From positions 1-28,032 of the forward strand of contig CAJULP010000076.1 in NCBI GenBank assembly GCA_910587295.1: 28,032 nucleotides of DNA. The letters run 5' to 3'. Shown here one piece after another: positions 16,273 through 23,531 of the stretch; position 1 is the stretch's first letter, and every line of letters begins with the position of its first letter. The notes beneath the pieces are model-generated. The model was not told the origin of the DNA. It saw nothing but the letters and a program-made list of their open reading frames with translations, and did not search any database. Source of the stretch: an uncultured Lachnospiraceae bacterium (GTDB lineage: Bacteria > Bacillota > Clostridia > Lachnospirales > Lachnospiraceae). The translations under genes were made by a program, and so were the position numbers.

Positions 16273-17316
16273 ATGATAATGGAAACGGCAGATATCAAAT
16301 CAATGACGCTGGAAGAAGTAAGCGGTATGCTGGAGGAGCTGGGAGAAAAACCTTACAGGGCAAGGCAGCTTTATCAGTGGATGCATCAAAAACTGGCAAG
16401 GGGATTTGGGGAGATGAAAAACCTCCCGCTTGACCTTAGGGAAAAGCTTGGGAACAGATTTTCTTATACGGATCTTAAACTGGTCCGGATGCAGGAATCA
16501 GCATTTGACGGCACAAGGAAATATCTGTTTGAGCTTTCGGACGGGAATCTGGTGGAGAGTGTGTGGATGAAATACCGTCACGGAAACAGTGTCTGCGTTT
16601 CTTCCCAGGTGGGCTGCCGTATGGGCTGTGCCTTTTGTGCGTCCACGATAGACGGGCTGGAGAGGTCGCTCCTTCCTTCTGAAATGTTAGACCAGATCTA
16701 TGCCATTACCCGGGATACCGGGGAGCGGGTATCGAATGTGGTGGTGATGGGGATTGGGGAACCTCTTGACAATTATGAAAACCTTCTTTTGTTTATCAGG
16801 CTTCTGACGGACGAAAACGGATTACATATCAGCCAGAGAAACGTGACGGTGTCCACCTGCGGGCTGGTGCCGGAGATGAAAAGGCTGGCTGATGAAAAGC
16901 TGCAGATCACTCTTGCTTTATCTTTGCACGCTGCTTTTGACGAAAAAAGAAAAAAACTGATGCCTGTGGCAAACCGGTATGCCATTGAGGAACTGATGGA
17001 AGCCTGTGCATATTATTTTGAAAAGACAGGCAGGCGGATCACCTTTGAATATGCGCTTGTGGGGGGCGTTAATGATGCGAAAGAGGATGCGGAAGCTCTT
17101 GGCGGGCTTTGCAGGAAGCTTAACTGCCATGTGAACTTGATTCCGGTAAACCCCATTAAAGAACGCGGTTTTGTACAGTCAGAGAGGGATGCAATTCTTG
17201 CTTTTAAAAATAAACTTGAAAAATATGGAAGAAATGTTACTATTAGAAGGGAAATGGGGAGAGATATTGACGGTGCCTGTGGACAGCTTCGAAGGCGGCA
17301 GAAGGCATTGGGGTAG
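16273..17316 (+). CDS. rlmN: Dual-specificity 23S rRNA/tRNA adenine-C2 methyltransferase RlmN
   Basis: This 347-residue radical-SAM enzyme methylates A2503 of 23S rRNA and A37 of some tRNAs at carbon 2. The 4Fe-4S-binding motif CX3CX2C is C115, C119, C122 in CRMGCAFCAS. GIGEPLDNYENL, the STCGLVPEM stretch and the SLHAAFDEKR stretch follow in order, and the resolving Cys lies in the C-terminal motif GACGQL (C336). The N-terminal accessory domain (about 1-100) is intact. ATG at 16273 is six bases ahead of another in-frame ATG, so the start may shift by two residues. It is the second rRNA methylase in the operon. Confidence 0.95.
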   Translation: MIMETADIKSMTLEEVSGMLEELGEKPYRARQLYQWMHQKLARGFGEMKNLPLDLREKLGNRFSYTDLKLVRMQESAFDGTRKYLFELSDGNLVESVWMKYRHGNSVCVSSQVGCRMGCAFCASTIDGLERSLLPSEMLDQIYAITRDTGERVSNVVVMGIGEPLDNYENLLLFIRLLTDENGLHISQRNVTVSTCGLVPEMKRLADEKLQITLALSLHAAFDEKRKKLMPVANRYAIEELMEACAYYFEKTGRRITFEYALVGGVNDAKEDAEALGGLCRKLNCHVNLIPVNPIKERGFVQSERDAILAFKNKLEKYGRNVTIRREMGRDIDGACGQLRRRQKALG

Positions 17317-17327
17317 GAGGTAATATC

Positions 17328-18062
17328 GTGATACGGTCCTTTTCTGCTACGGATATAGGGAAAAAACGAAAACTAAATCAGGATTATGTCTATGTGTCGG
17401 AGGACCCGATAGGGAACCTTCCCAATTTATTCGTTGTGGCGGACGGAATGGGGGGGCATAATGCAGGGGATTATGCTTCTAAATGTACGGTAGAGACACT
17501 GATCAGGGAGGTACGGGGATGCTTTGAAAAGAATCCGGTGCGGATTCTGGGAAAGGCGATCAGGATTGCCAATGACCAGATCAGGAGAAAAGCCAGGGAA
17601 GACGAAAGTCTTTTAGGCATGGGAACCACGGTAGTTGCGGCAACTTGTTTAGGGCATTATCTGCAGGTTGCGAACGTGGGGGACAGCAGGCTTTATATTG
17701 TTAACAATGGGATCAGGCAGATTACCAGAGATCATTCTCTGGTGGAGGAAATGGTCCGGATAGGGGGAATTGACCGGCGCAGTGCAAGGAACCATCCGGA
17801 TAAAAACATTATTACTAGGGCTGTGGGAGCAATGGATACCGTGGAGATTGATTTTTTCCATGAAGAGCTAAAACCCGGAGATCTTGTGCTTATGTGTTCA
17901 GACGGATTGACGAATATGCTTGAGGATGAAGAAATCCATGCAATCTTAAAAGAGCAGGTATCTGTGGAGGAACGGGCGCAAATGTTGATCGACGCTGCCA
18001 ACTATAATGGCGGTAAGGATAATATCACGGTCATCATCATTGATGCGTTTGCCCGGAAGTAA
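17328..18062 (+). CDS. prpC: PP2C-type Ser/Thr protein phosphatase (Stp/PrpC)
   Basis: This 244-residue cytosolic metal-dependent phosphatase reverses phosphorylation by the PASTA kinase encoded next. PP2C motifs appear in order: NQD with D19, VVADGMGGHNAG (D39, G40 for metal binding), GMGTTVVAA, VGDSRLYI, LMCSDGLTNML, and GGKDNITVIII near the C-terminus. The start is GTG at 17328, with TAGGAGG just upstream, so this is a non-ATG start with a strong ribosome binding site. The gap to the kinase is 45 bp. The pair is the Firmicutes prpC-prkC switch controlling wall metabolism, germination or growth state. Confidence 0.94.
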   Translation: MIRSFSATDIGKKRKLNQDYVYVSEDPIGNLPNLFVVADGMGGHNAGDYASKCTVETLIREVRGCFEKNPVRILGKAIRIANDQIRRKAREDESLLGMGTTVVAATCLGHYLQVANVGDSRLYIVNNGIRQITRDHSLVEEMVRIGGIDRRSARNHPDKNIITRAVGAMDTVEIDFFHEELKPGDLVLMCSDGLTNMLEDEEIHAILKEQVSVEERAQMLIDAANYNGGKDNITVIIIDAFARK

Positions 18063-18107
18063 TGGCGGAACAGGAAGTTTCCAAAACATGTTAGATGGAG
18101 AAGAAAT

Positions 18108-20297
18108 ATGGTTAAAATCGGAATGATCATTGGAGAAAGATACGAAATATTAGAAAAGATAGGAACCGGCGGGATGTCTGATGTCTATAAGGCAAAGGAC
18201 CATAAGCTGAACCGTTTTGTGGCTGTGAAAGTTTTGAAACAGGAATTTTCGGAAAATGCCAATTTTGTGTCTAAATTCAGGATAGAAGCCCAGGCGGCGG
18301 CAGGGCTGATGCATCCCAATATTGTAAATGTATACGATGTAGGGGAAGAAAACGGAATTTATTATATTGTAATGGAGCTAGTAGAAGGAATCACCCTCAA
18401 GAAATATATTGAGAAGAAAGCCAGGCTGTCTGTAAAAGAGGCGGTAAGTATCGCCATTCAGGTCAGTATGGGCATTGAGGCGGCCCACAATAACCATATT
18501 ATCCACAGGGATATCAAGCCCCAGAATATTATCATATCAAAGGAAGGAAAGGTGAAAGTCACGGATTTTGGCATTGCCAAAGCCGCTACCAGCAACACGA
18601 TCACTTCTAACGTAATGGGTTCAGTCCATTATACTTCACCGGAGCAGGCAAGAGGCGGCTATTCGGATGAAAAAAGTGATATTTATTCCCTTGGCGTTAC
18701 CATGTTTGAGATGCTGACGGGGAGAGTTCCGTTTAACGGGGAAACCACAGTGGCTATTGCCATTAAACATATACAGGAAGAAATGCCCTCACCCAGGGAA
18801 TTTGTATCGGAGATTCCGGTGAGCGTGGAGCAGATCGTATTCAAATGCTGTCAGAAAAGTCCTGATAGGCGTTATCAGTCTATGAATGAACTGATCACGG
18901 ATCTGAAGCGCTCTTTGATGACACCGGATGAAGATTTTGTCAAAGTGGTCAATTCGGATGAGGAAGGCTCCACCAAAATGATCAGTGACAGTGAGATGGC
19001 AAGGATCAAAAAGCAGAGTAAGACCAGGGATGCCATGGATGAGGCTCTTCACCTGCGCCAGGAAAAGGACGTAAAGAGGGATGCGCAAAGGAACGCAGCC
19101 AGAAAACGTTATGTGGTGGAAGAAGAGGAAGAGACTGAGGATTCTGAGGACGAATATGAGTATGAATACGAATATGAGACGGAGGATGAGGAAGAAGAGG
19201 AAGAAAATTATGGTTCCGGCATGGAAAAGATCACTACCGTGCTGGCTGTGATCGCGGCAATCCTGATCGGTTGTATTGTTGTCTTTTTGATTGGAAGGGC
19301 AGTGGGTGTTTTCGATTTCGGGAAGGATTCGGATGAACAGGTAGAGCAGGAAGTAGAAAAGAAGAAAGTTGAAATGATTTCTGTTGAGGGCCATAAAGTG
19401 GACGATGTGAAAGTCGCCCTGTTAAACATTGGCCTTACGCCGGAAATTGAATATCAGGAAAGCGCTGAGATAGAACAGGGCATTGTAATCAGCGCCAGTG
19501 TAAAGCCGGGAACGATGATAGAGGAAGGCGATAACGTGGTGCTTACCGTCAGCGCCGGATCCGAGGGCGTGGAAGTGCCTGACGTGGTGGGAATGACGGA
19601 AGCGGAAGCGGTTGCCGAGCTTGGGAAAAAGGGCATTGTCGTCAATAAGACAGAGGGCCATGATGAATATATCAAAGCCGGGGATATCATCACCCAGTCA
19701 CCGAAGGCAGGGGAGAAGATCGCGCCGGGCGGCACTGTTACGATCACCATCAGTTTAGGAAAGGACACGGAAAAAGTAAGAGTACCTGACTTGATGGGCA
19801 GAGATGAAGAAGAAGCAATGGCTTTATTGGTGGAATCCGGGCTGCAGCTAGGCGTTGTATCTACCGTAAACAATGAGAATGCGGATCTGACAGGTCTTGT
19901 ATGTTACCAGAGTTATTCCGTAGGGGCTTACATTGATGCGGGAACGGCAGTGGACATCAGCATCAGCCTGGGGCCGGTCCAGGCAACCTATCAGTTTACA
20001 GGGGAAATTTCCGCACCCACTGCGGAAGAAGATCCCAATTACCGATCCGGCACTCTGGTGACGGTGACGCTGACGGCGGATGACGGAACCCAGCTTTTAA
20101 GCACCCAGGTAACGGCATTCCCCATCCAGCAGCAGAATATTACGGGAATCAAATCGCCTACAGGTTATATTCTCTATCAATATGTGAACGTGACGGATGC
20201 AACTACCATTACCAATGAGGACGGCTCGGTGTCAACCGTAGAGGGAAGCAGCGAGACGAAAGAGATACGGCGGCCAATCAGCTTTGCTGCGGAATAA
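18108..20297 (+). CDS. prkC: PASTA-domain Ser/Thr protein kinase (PrkC/Stk)
   Basis: This 729-residue membrane kinase senses wall fragments or lipid II. The cytosolic kinase domain (about 11-270) has the glycine loop GTGGMSDVY (19-27), K41 in AVKVLK, HRDIKPQN with D135, and DFG at 153-155. A juxtamembrane stretch (about 337-366) is extremely acidic and contains alternating Glu-Tyr pairs. One membrane helix (about 375-398) follows. Three PASTA repeats lie outside: about 420-487, 488-554 and 555-623. An extra C-terminal domain of roughly 100 residues (628-729), rich in Thr, Ser and beta-type sequence, ends the protein. Family identity is certain. The acidic linker is unusual, because many relatives have a basic or Thr-rich linker. 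The gene follows its phosphatase and precedes rsgA, as in Bacillus. Confidence 0.96.
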   Translation: MVKIGMIIGERYEILEKIGTGGMSDVYKAKDHKLNRFVAVKVLKQEFSENANFVSKFRIEAQAAAGLMHPNIVNVYDVGEENGIYYIVMELVEGITLKKYIEKKARLSVKEAVSIAIQVSMGIEAAHNNHIIHRDIKPQNIIISKEGKVKVTDFGIAKAATSNTITSNVMGSVHYTSPEQARGGYSDEKSDIYSLGVTMFEMLTGRVPFNGETTVAIAIKHIQEEMPSPREFVSEIPVSVEQIVFKCCQKSPDRRYQSMNELITDLKRSLMTPDEDFVKVVNSDEEGSTKMISDSEMARIKKQSKTRDAMDEALHLRQEKDVKRDAQRNAARKRYVVEEEEETEDSEDEYEYEYEYETEDEEEEEENYGSGMEKITTVLAVIAAILIGCIVVFLIGRAVGVFDFGKDSDEQVEQEVEKKKVEMISVEGHKVDDVKVALLNIGLTPEIEYQESAEIEQGIVISASVKPGTMIEEGDNVVLTVSAGSEGVEVPDVVGMTEAEAVAELGKKGIVVNKTEGHDEYIKAGDIITQSPKAGEKIAPGGTVTITISLGKDTEKVRVPDLMGRDEEEAMALLVESGLQLGVVSTVNNENADLTGLVCYQSYSVGAYIDAGTAVDISISLGPVQATYQFTGEISAPTAEEDPNYRSGTLVTVTLTADDGTQLLSTQVTAFPIQQQNITGIKSPTGYILYQYVNVTDATTITNEDGSVSTVEGSSETKEIRRPISFAAE

Positions 20298-20314
20298 AAT
20301 AACGGGAGGATGCT

Positions 20315-21190
20315 TTGAGGGGGAAGATCATTAAAGGGATTGCCGGGTTTTATTATGTGCATACACCGGCAGGGCTGTATGAGTGCAAAGCAAAGGGAAT
20401 CTTCAGGAAAGACGGTATGAAACCCCTTGTAGGGGATGATGTGGAAGTAGAAGTTTTGGATCAGGTACTGTTGACCGGGAATATTATCAGGATCCTGCCA
20501 AGGAGCAACGCACTGATCCGGCCGGCATGTGCCAATGTGGACCAGTCTCTGGTCATCTTTGCCATTGTAAAGCCGGAACCCAACTATAATCTTTTGGATC
20601 GTTTTTTGATTTCCATGGAAAGGCAGAAGCTTCCTGCGGTCATTTGTTTTAACAAAAAAGATCTGGCGTCTGAAAAAGAACAAAAAGAGCTCTGTGATGC
20701 CTACAGCGGATGTGGATATCAGGTGTTATTTGTAAGCGGGATAGATGGCCGGGGGATGGAGAAGATTCAAAGCTGCCTTAAGGGCAAGACTACCGTGGTG
20801 GCAGGGCCAAGCGGGGTGGGGAAATCTACCATTGTCAATGCTCTTTATCCTAAGGCAAATATGGAAACCGGTGAGATCAGCAGGAAGATTGAGCGGGGCA
20901 GGCACACCACGAGGCATGCGCAGCTTTTTGCCTTGTCAGACGATACCTTTATCATGGATACGCCGGGATTTACTTCCCTCACCCTTGGGGAAATGGAAAA
21001 AGAACAGCTAAAGGATTTTTACCCGGAATTTGCGCAGTACGAAACGGAATGCCGGTTTGGAGGCTGTGCCCATTTGAGCGAACCTTCCTGTGGGGTGAAG
21101 GAAGCGCTTTTGCGGGGGGAGATCAGCCAGGTACGGTATGACAATTATTCCATGCTGTATGAGGAATTGAAAAACAGAAAAAAATATTGA
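20315..21190 (+). CDS. rsgA: Ribosome small-subunit biogenesis GTPase RsgA (CpgA)
   Basis: This 291-residue circularly permuted GTPase assists late 30S maturation. An N-terminal OB domain (GKIIKGIAGFYYVHTPAG) is followed by the permuted G-motif order: NKKD (113-116), then the P-loop GPSGVGKST (164-172), then DTPGF (215-219). The C-terminal zinc knuckle is C-x4-C-x-H-x5-C in CRFGGCAHLSEPSC. The start is TTG at 20315, five bases after GGAGG (20305-20309), and no in-frame ATG has comparable support. The next gene is on the opposite strand and its stop lies only three bases away. The rpe and thiN genes that follow in Bacillus are not here. Confidence 0.95.
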   Translation: MRGKIIKGIAGFYYVHTPAGLYECKAKGIFRKDGMKPLVGDDVEVEVLDQVLLTGNIIRILPRSNALIRPACANVDQSLVIFAIVKPEPNYNLLDRFLISMERQKLPAVICFNKKDLASEKEQKELCDAYSGCGYQVLFVSGIDGRGMEKIQSCLKGKTTVVAGPSGVGKSTIVNALYPKANMETGEISRKIERGRHTTRHAQLFALSDDTFIMDTPGFTSLTLGEMEKEQLKDFYPEFAQYETECRFGGCAHLSEPSCGVKEALLRGEISQVRYDNYSMLYEELKNRKKY

Positions 21191-21193
21191 CTG

Positions 21194-21994
21194 TTATAAA
21201 AATCTGTAAAAATGCATAATATTCATATCACAGGGCCGATTTTGGCCATGATTTCCCCAAAATCCGGATACCTTGTGGCATCCATGATCCGGTGCAAAGA
21301 TAAGGGCACTCTTGTGGGCAGTCCAGTATGTCCGAATGGAAGATTCCAGCTCTTGGAAGGTGGCAATGTTTTCCGCTAAAGCCTTTAAAGCCTTTTTTCC
21401 CTCGGGGGTATGGCGGTGCATCTGGTAGTCATAATCCCCGTTGTAAAGGACGATCAAGTCGTGGGAATTTTGCTCTATTAGTTCCAGGGCTTTTTGATTG
21501 CAGGATTCCTTGGAAGGATAAATAAAATAATCAATCTTACGGTTCAGAAAAATTTTGGAAATGCTGTCACCGTCTGTGGAGACGATGGCGGCTTTTTTGC
21601 CGGCATTGGGCAGCAGATCAAAAACAGTAGGAACGGTAAGGACTGGTTTTTCATATTTTTGAATGCCATGCTCAGCCGGTGTAAGTCCGCTGTACATGGA
21701 GCCAAAGCAGACCGGGGTAACCGGCGGCATTACAGAAAGCATAGGAAGCTTTAGATCCATGTCTTTTTCCAATTCTATAAAATAACGAATGTATTTTTCG
21801 TATATCCACATAGCGATTGCGTCAGGGTTATAGACAAATATCCGGCTGCATGAGTTTTGGCGGTCCAAAACCTGCCTGATGGGCGGAGCCATCCGGCTTT
21901 CCGGGGTGATGCCAAGTAAGGTTAAAATCGTGGAAGCTGTCTGCGTAATGCAGATTTGGTTAAAATCTTTTCGTTCATTTTTCATCGTTGTCAT
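21194..21994 (-). CDS. Alkaline-phosphatase-superfamily phosphodiesterase/pyrophosphatase-like protein
   Basis: This 266-residue protein resembles type I phosphodiesterase/nucleotide pyrophosphatases. A candidate nucleophile T93 lies in PPVTPVCFGSMYSGLTPAEHGI-type sequence (about 90-111), the family's hallmark region. Possible metal ligands follow: D187 or D189 with H193 or H195, D236-H237 in APDHG, and H249. D57 in VYNPDAIAMW may replace the usual early Asp. There is no signal peptide, so it is probably cytosolic. The true substrate cannot be read from sequence. The gene lies 39 bp after the permease-like gene on the same strand and is probably co-transcribed from the promoter at 23273-23301. 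Its stop is convergent with rsgA with a three-base gap. Confidence 0.7.
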   Translation of the reverse strand: MTTMKNERKDFNQICITQTASTILTLLGITPESRMAPPIRQVLDRQNSCSRIFVYNPDAIAMWIYEKYIRYFIELEKDMDLKLPMLSVMPPVTPVCFGSMYSGLTPAEHGIQKYEKPVLTVPTVFDLLPNAGKKAAIVSTDGDSISKIFLNRKIDYFIYPSKESCNQKALELIEQNSHDLIVLYNGDYDYQMHRHTPEGKKALKALAENIATFQELESSIRTYWTAHKSALIFAPDHGCHKVSGFWGNHGQNRPCDMNIMHFYRFL

Positions 21995-22033
21995 TCTCTC
22001 TGTGTGCAGTATATTTTCACATCGTGTGTAATT

Positions 22034-23206
22034 TTATTTCACGTCCAGCAATGAACCGATGGATGATAACAAAGACCCTGCAATCACAAGAAGCTGGAGA
22101 GGGAGTGTGCCAAGTCTTCCACAAATAGGACTTTGGCCGGTGCGCTTGCGGGAACGGTTATAGGCAATGATGATCCCAACGCCCGTCAGGATTTGGACTA
22201 CGCCTGCAAGGCGGGTAAATCCTACAAAGCTTTGAATTCCCAGTAAGGCTATGAAAAGGCAGGGAAGGGTGGAAATAAGCCAGCAGGCCTGCTTTTTCCA
22301 TTTCGTCTGTTCGTGGATAATATCGCGCAGGTTCAGAGTGTTTGCCCAGAAGGAAGTGGAGAGTGCCAAAAGGGAAAACAGATAGCCTACTATACTGACC
22401 CAGCCGCCAAGATGAAAGGATAGATCGACCAGGGCACCGTTTTCCGTGATATTTTCGCCAGCGCCAAGCAGTGTCATAAATGTGATTAACAGGATAAGGG
22501 CGGCATTGATCCCTGTGCCAAGGGCAATGGATCCCCTGATTTGTCTGCGGCTGCCGTTTAATCCTTTCACGACCTGAGGAACGGACATAACTGCAGAAAG
22601 GGAAAATGCTGCCATGCTGTATAAGGCCAGCATGTTACTGCCGGCGATCATTTCGGCAGGAAGAGGGCTTGTGTCGGACAACAGTGTGGCGGCAAAAAGG
22701 ACACCGATCACGCCGACCATGGAACATACTGCGATTTTTTCACAGATTCCCACAAATTTCATGCCTGCGTAGACCACGCTTGCGGCAAGCACATAATAAA
22801 GGAGCATGCCTAAGGTGGAGGGAAGGGCAAACCAGGCGGAAAAAACAGCGGCAGCACCGGCAATAAAGCCGCTGACATTGACCAGCACAGAAAAGCCAAG
22901 GAAACCAAATGCAACCCATGTGGCAAGGGTTTTTAGTTTTCCCGTAAACAGTTCTTTTTCAAAGCATTTGATAAATTGTGCGCCATTGTTGTTATAGGAT
23001 AGTTCCGCAATCATAAAATGCAAGACTAGATTAATAAGGTATGCGGCAAGAACGATCCATAGAAAGTCCTGCCAGCGGTTGCGGGAAGCCAAAAAAGGCA
23101 CCGCCAGGATACCGGAACCGACACCGTGTCCTACAATGATACTGGAAGCTTCCATAAAAGTGAGCCTGGATTCACTGGTAATGACATTATCCTGCATACT
23201 GACCAT
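22034..23206 (-). CDS. Putative amino-acid permease (AAAP/HAAAP-like)
   Basis: This 390-residue integral membrane protein has about ten to eleven hydrophobic segments. The first contains ASSIIVGHGVGSGILAVPF, which resembles the unwound-helix motif GxGxGxLxxP of amino-acid transporters of the AAAP/HAAAP and related APC-fold families. Charged loops such as SRRQIRG and EQTKWKK face the cytosol. The substrate is unknown. The start at 23206 is supported by AAGGAGG six to seven bases upstream on the minus strand, and a strong minus-strand promoter lies at 23273-23301. The downstream phosphodiesterase-like gene is probably in the same operon, a pairing whose meaning I cannot explain. Confidence 0.68.
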   Translation of the reverse strand: MVSMQDNVITSESRLTFMEASSIIVGHGVGSGILAVPFLASRNRWQDFLWIVLAAYLINLVLHFMIAELSYNNNGAQFIKCFEKELFTGKLKTLATWVAFGFLGFSVLVNVSGFIAGAAAVFSAWFALPSTLGMLLYYVLAASVVYAGMKFVGICEKIAVCSMVGVIGVLFAATLLSDTSPLPAEMIAGSNMLALYSMAAFSLSAVMSVPQVVKGLNGSRRQIRGSIALGTGINAALILLITFMTLLGAGENITENGALVDLSFHLGGWVSIVGYLFSLLALSTSFWANTLNLRDIIHEQTKWKKQACWLISTLPCLFIALLGIQSFVGFTRLAGVVQILTGVGIIIAYNRSRKRTGQSPICGRLGTLPLQLLVIAGSLLSSIGSLLDVK

Positions 23207-23272
23207 AGCAGGCCTCCTTTCTTCGTGTATGGAATCATGGATGGTTTAGATGAATTTTGATTATATAGGAAT

Positions 23273-23301
23273 ATTTTATTCGTGATTACAGATGTTGTCA
23301 A
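23273..23301 (-). promoter_or_regulatory. Strong promoter of the permease/phosphodiesterase operon
   Basis: On the minus strand a consensus -35 TTGACA (23301-23296) is followed after 17 bp by -10 TAAAAT (23278-23273). Transcription would begin about 60 bp before the permease start. A further TATAAT (23265-23260) lies downstream on the same strand and could act as an alternative -10 box. Confidence 0.7.
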
Positions 23302-23440
23302 GAATGGAAGATAGGAGCCACAGGGCAATAAATCGTTTGTATGACGTTGGACGCCACAGCGGATTCCATGGTCTACAATGGCTTCATTACGTGTAAACAG
23401 TAATACTCACAAAAAACCAAAAAATACCACAAATGAACCG
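23302..23440. other. Middle of the divergent intergenic region
   Basis: The gap between the permease and glycosidase starts is about 325 bp. This central part is less AT-rich than its flanks. It contains a 30-codon open frame (23304-23396, ending VGRHSGFHGLQWLHYV) that lacks a ribosome binding site, and a second open frame ending DSMVYNGFITCKQ over the same bases. Such double openness suggests a remnant of an older coding sequence or an interspersed repeat rather than a working gene. CCAT and ATGG arms around 23366-23381 could form a small hairpin. Confidence 0.4.
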
Positions 23441-23469
23441 AAAATATTCATAAAATATTCAAAAATATT
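23441..23469 (+). repeat. Three helically phased AAAATATT repeats
   Basis: AAAATATT occurs at 23441, 23452 and 23462, spaced 11 and 10 bp apart, and ends at the -35 box of the glycosidase promoter. This is about one helical turn per copy, so the tracts would bend DNA or bind the RNA-polymerase alpha subunit as an UP element. A repressor site is also possible. Confidence 0.55.
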
Positions 23470-23496
23470 GCCGAAGAAGGATGAAGATGGTAATAT
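23468..23496 (+). promoter_or_regulatory. Promoter of the secreted glycosidase gene
   Basis: TTGCCG (23468-23473) and TAATAT (23491-23496) are 17 bp apart. Transcription would start near 23503, giving a short leader that includes AAGGAGG (from about 23520) before the ATG at 23532. Phased AT tracts lie directly upstream. Confidence 0.52.
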
Positions 23497-23531
23497 GGTG
23501 CTAAGGAAGTGAAAGAGAGAAGGAGGATATC

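Noticed and set aside
18789..19394. Minus-strand frame with Phe/Leu/Ile-rich stretches resembling membrane segments
   Set aside because: The hydrophobic runs are the antisense of the acidic Glu/Asp linker codons in the PASTA kinase, not a real membrane protein.
23304..23396. Thirty-codon frame in the divergent intergenic region considered as a signalling peptide
   Set aside because: It has no ribosome binding site, it overlaps another equally open frame, and there is no processing or export gene nearby.
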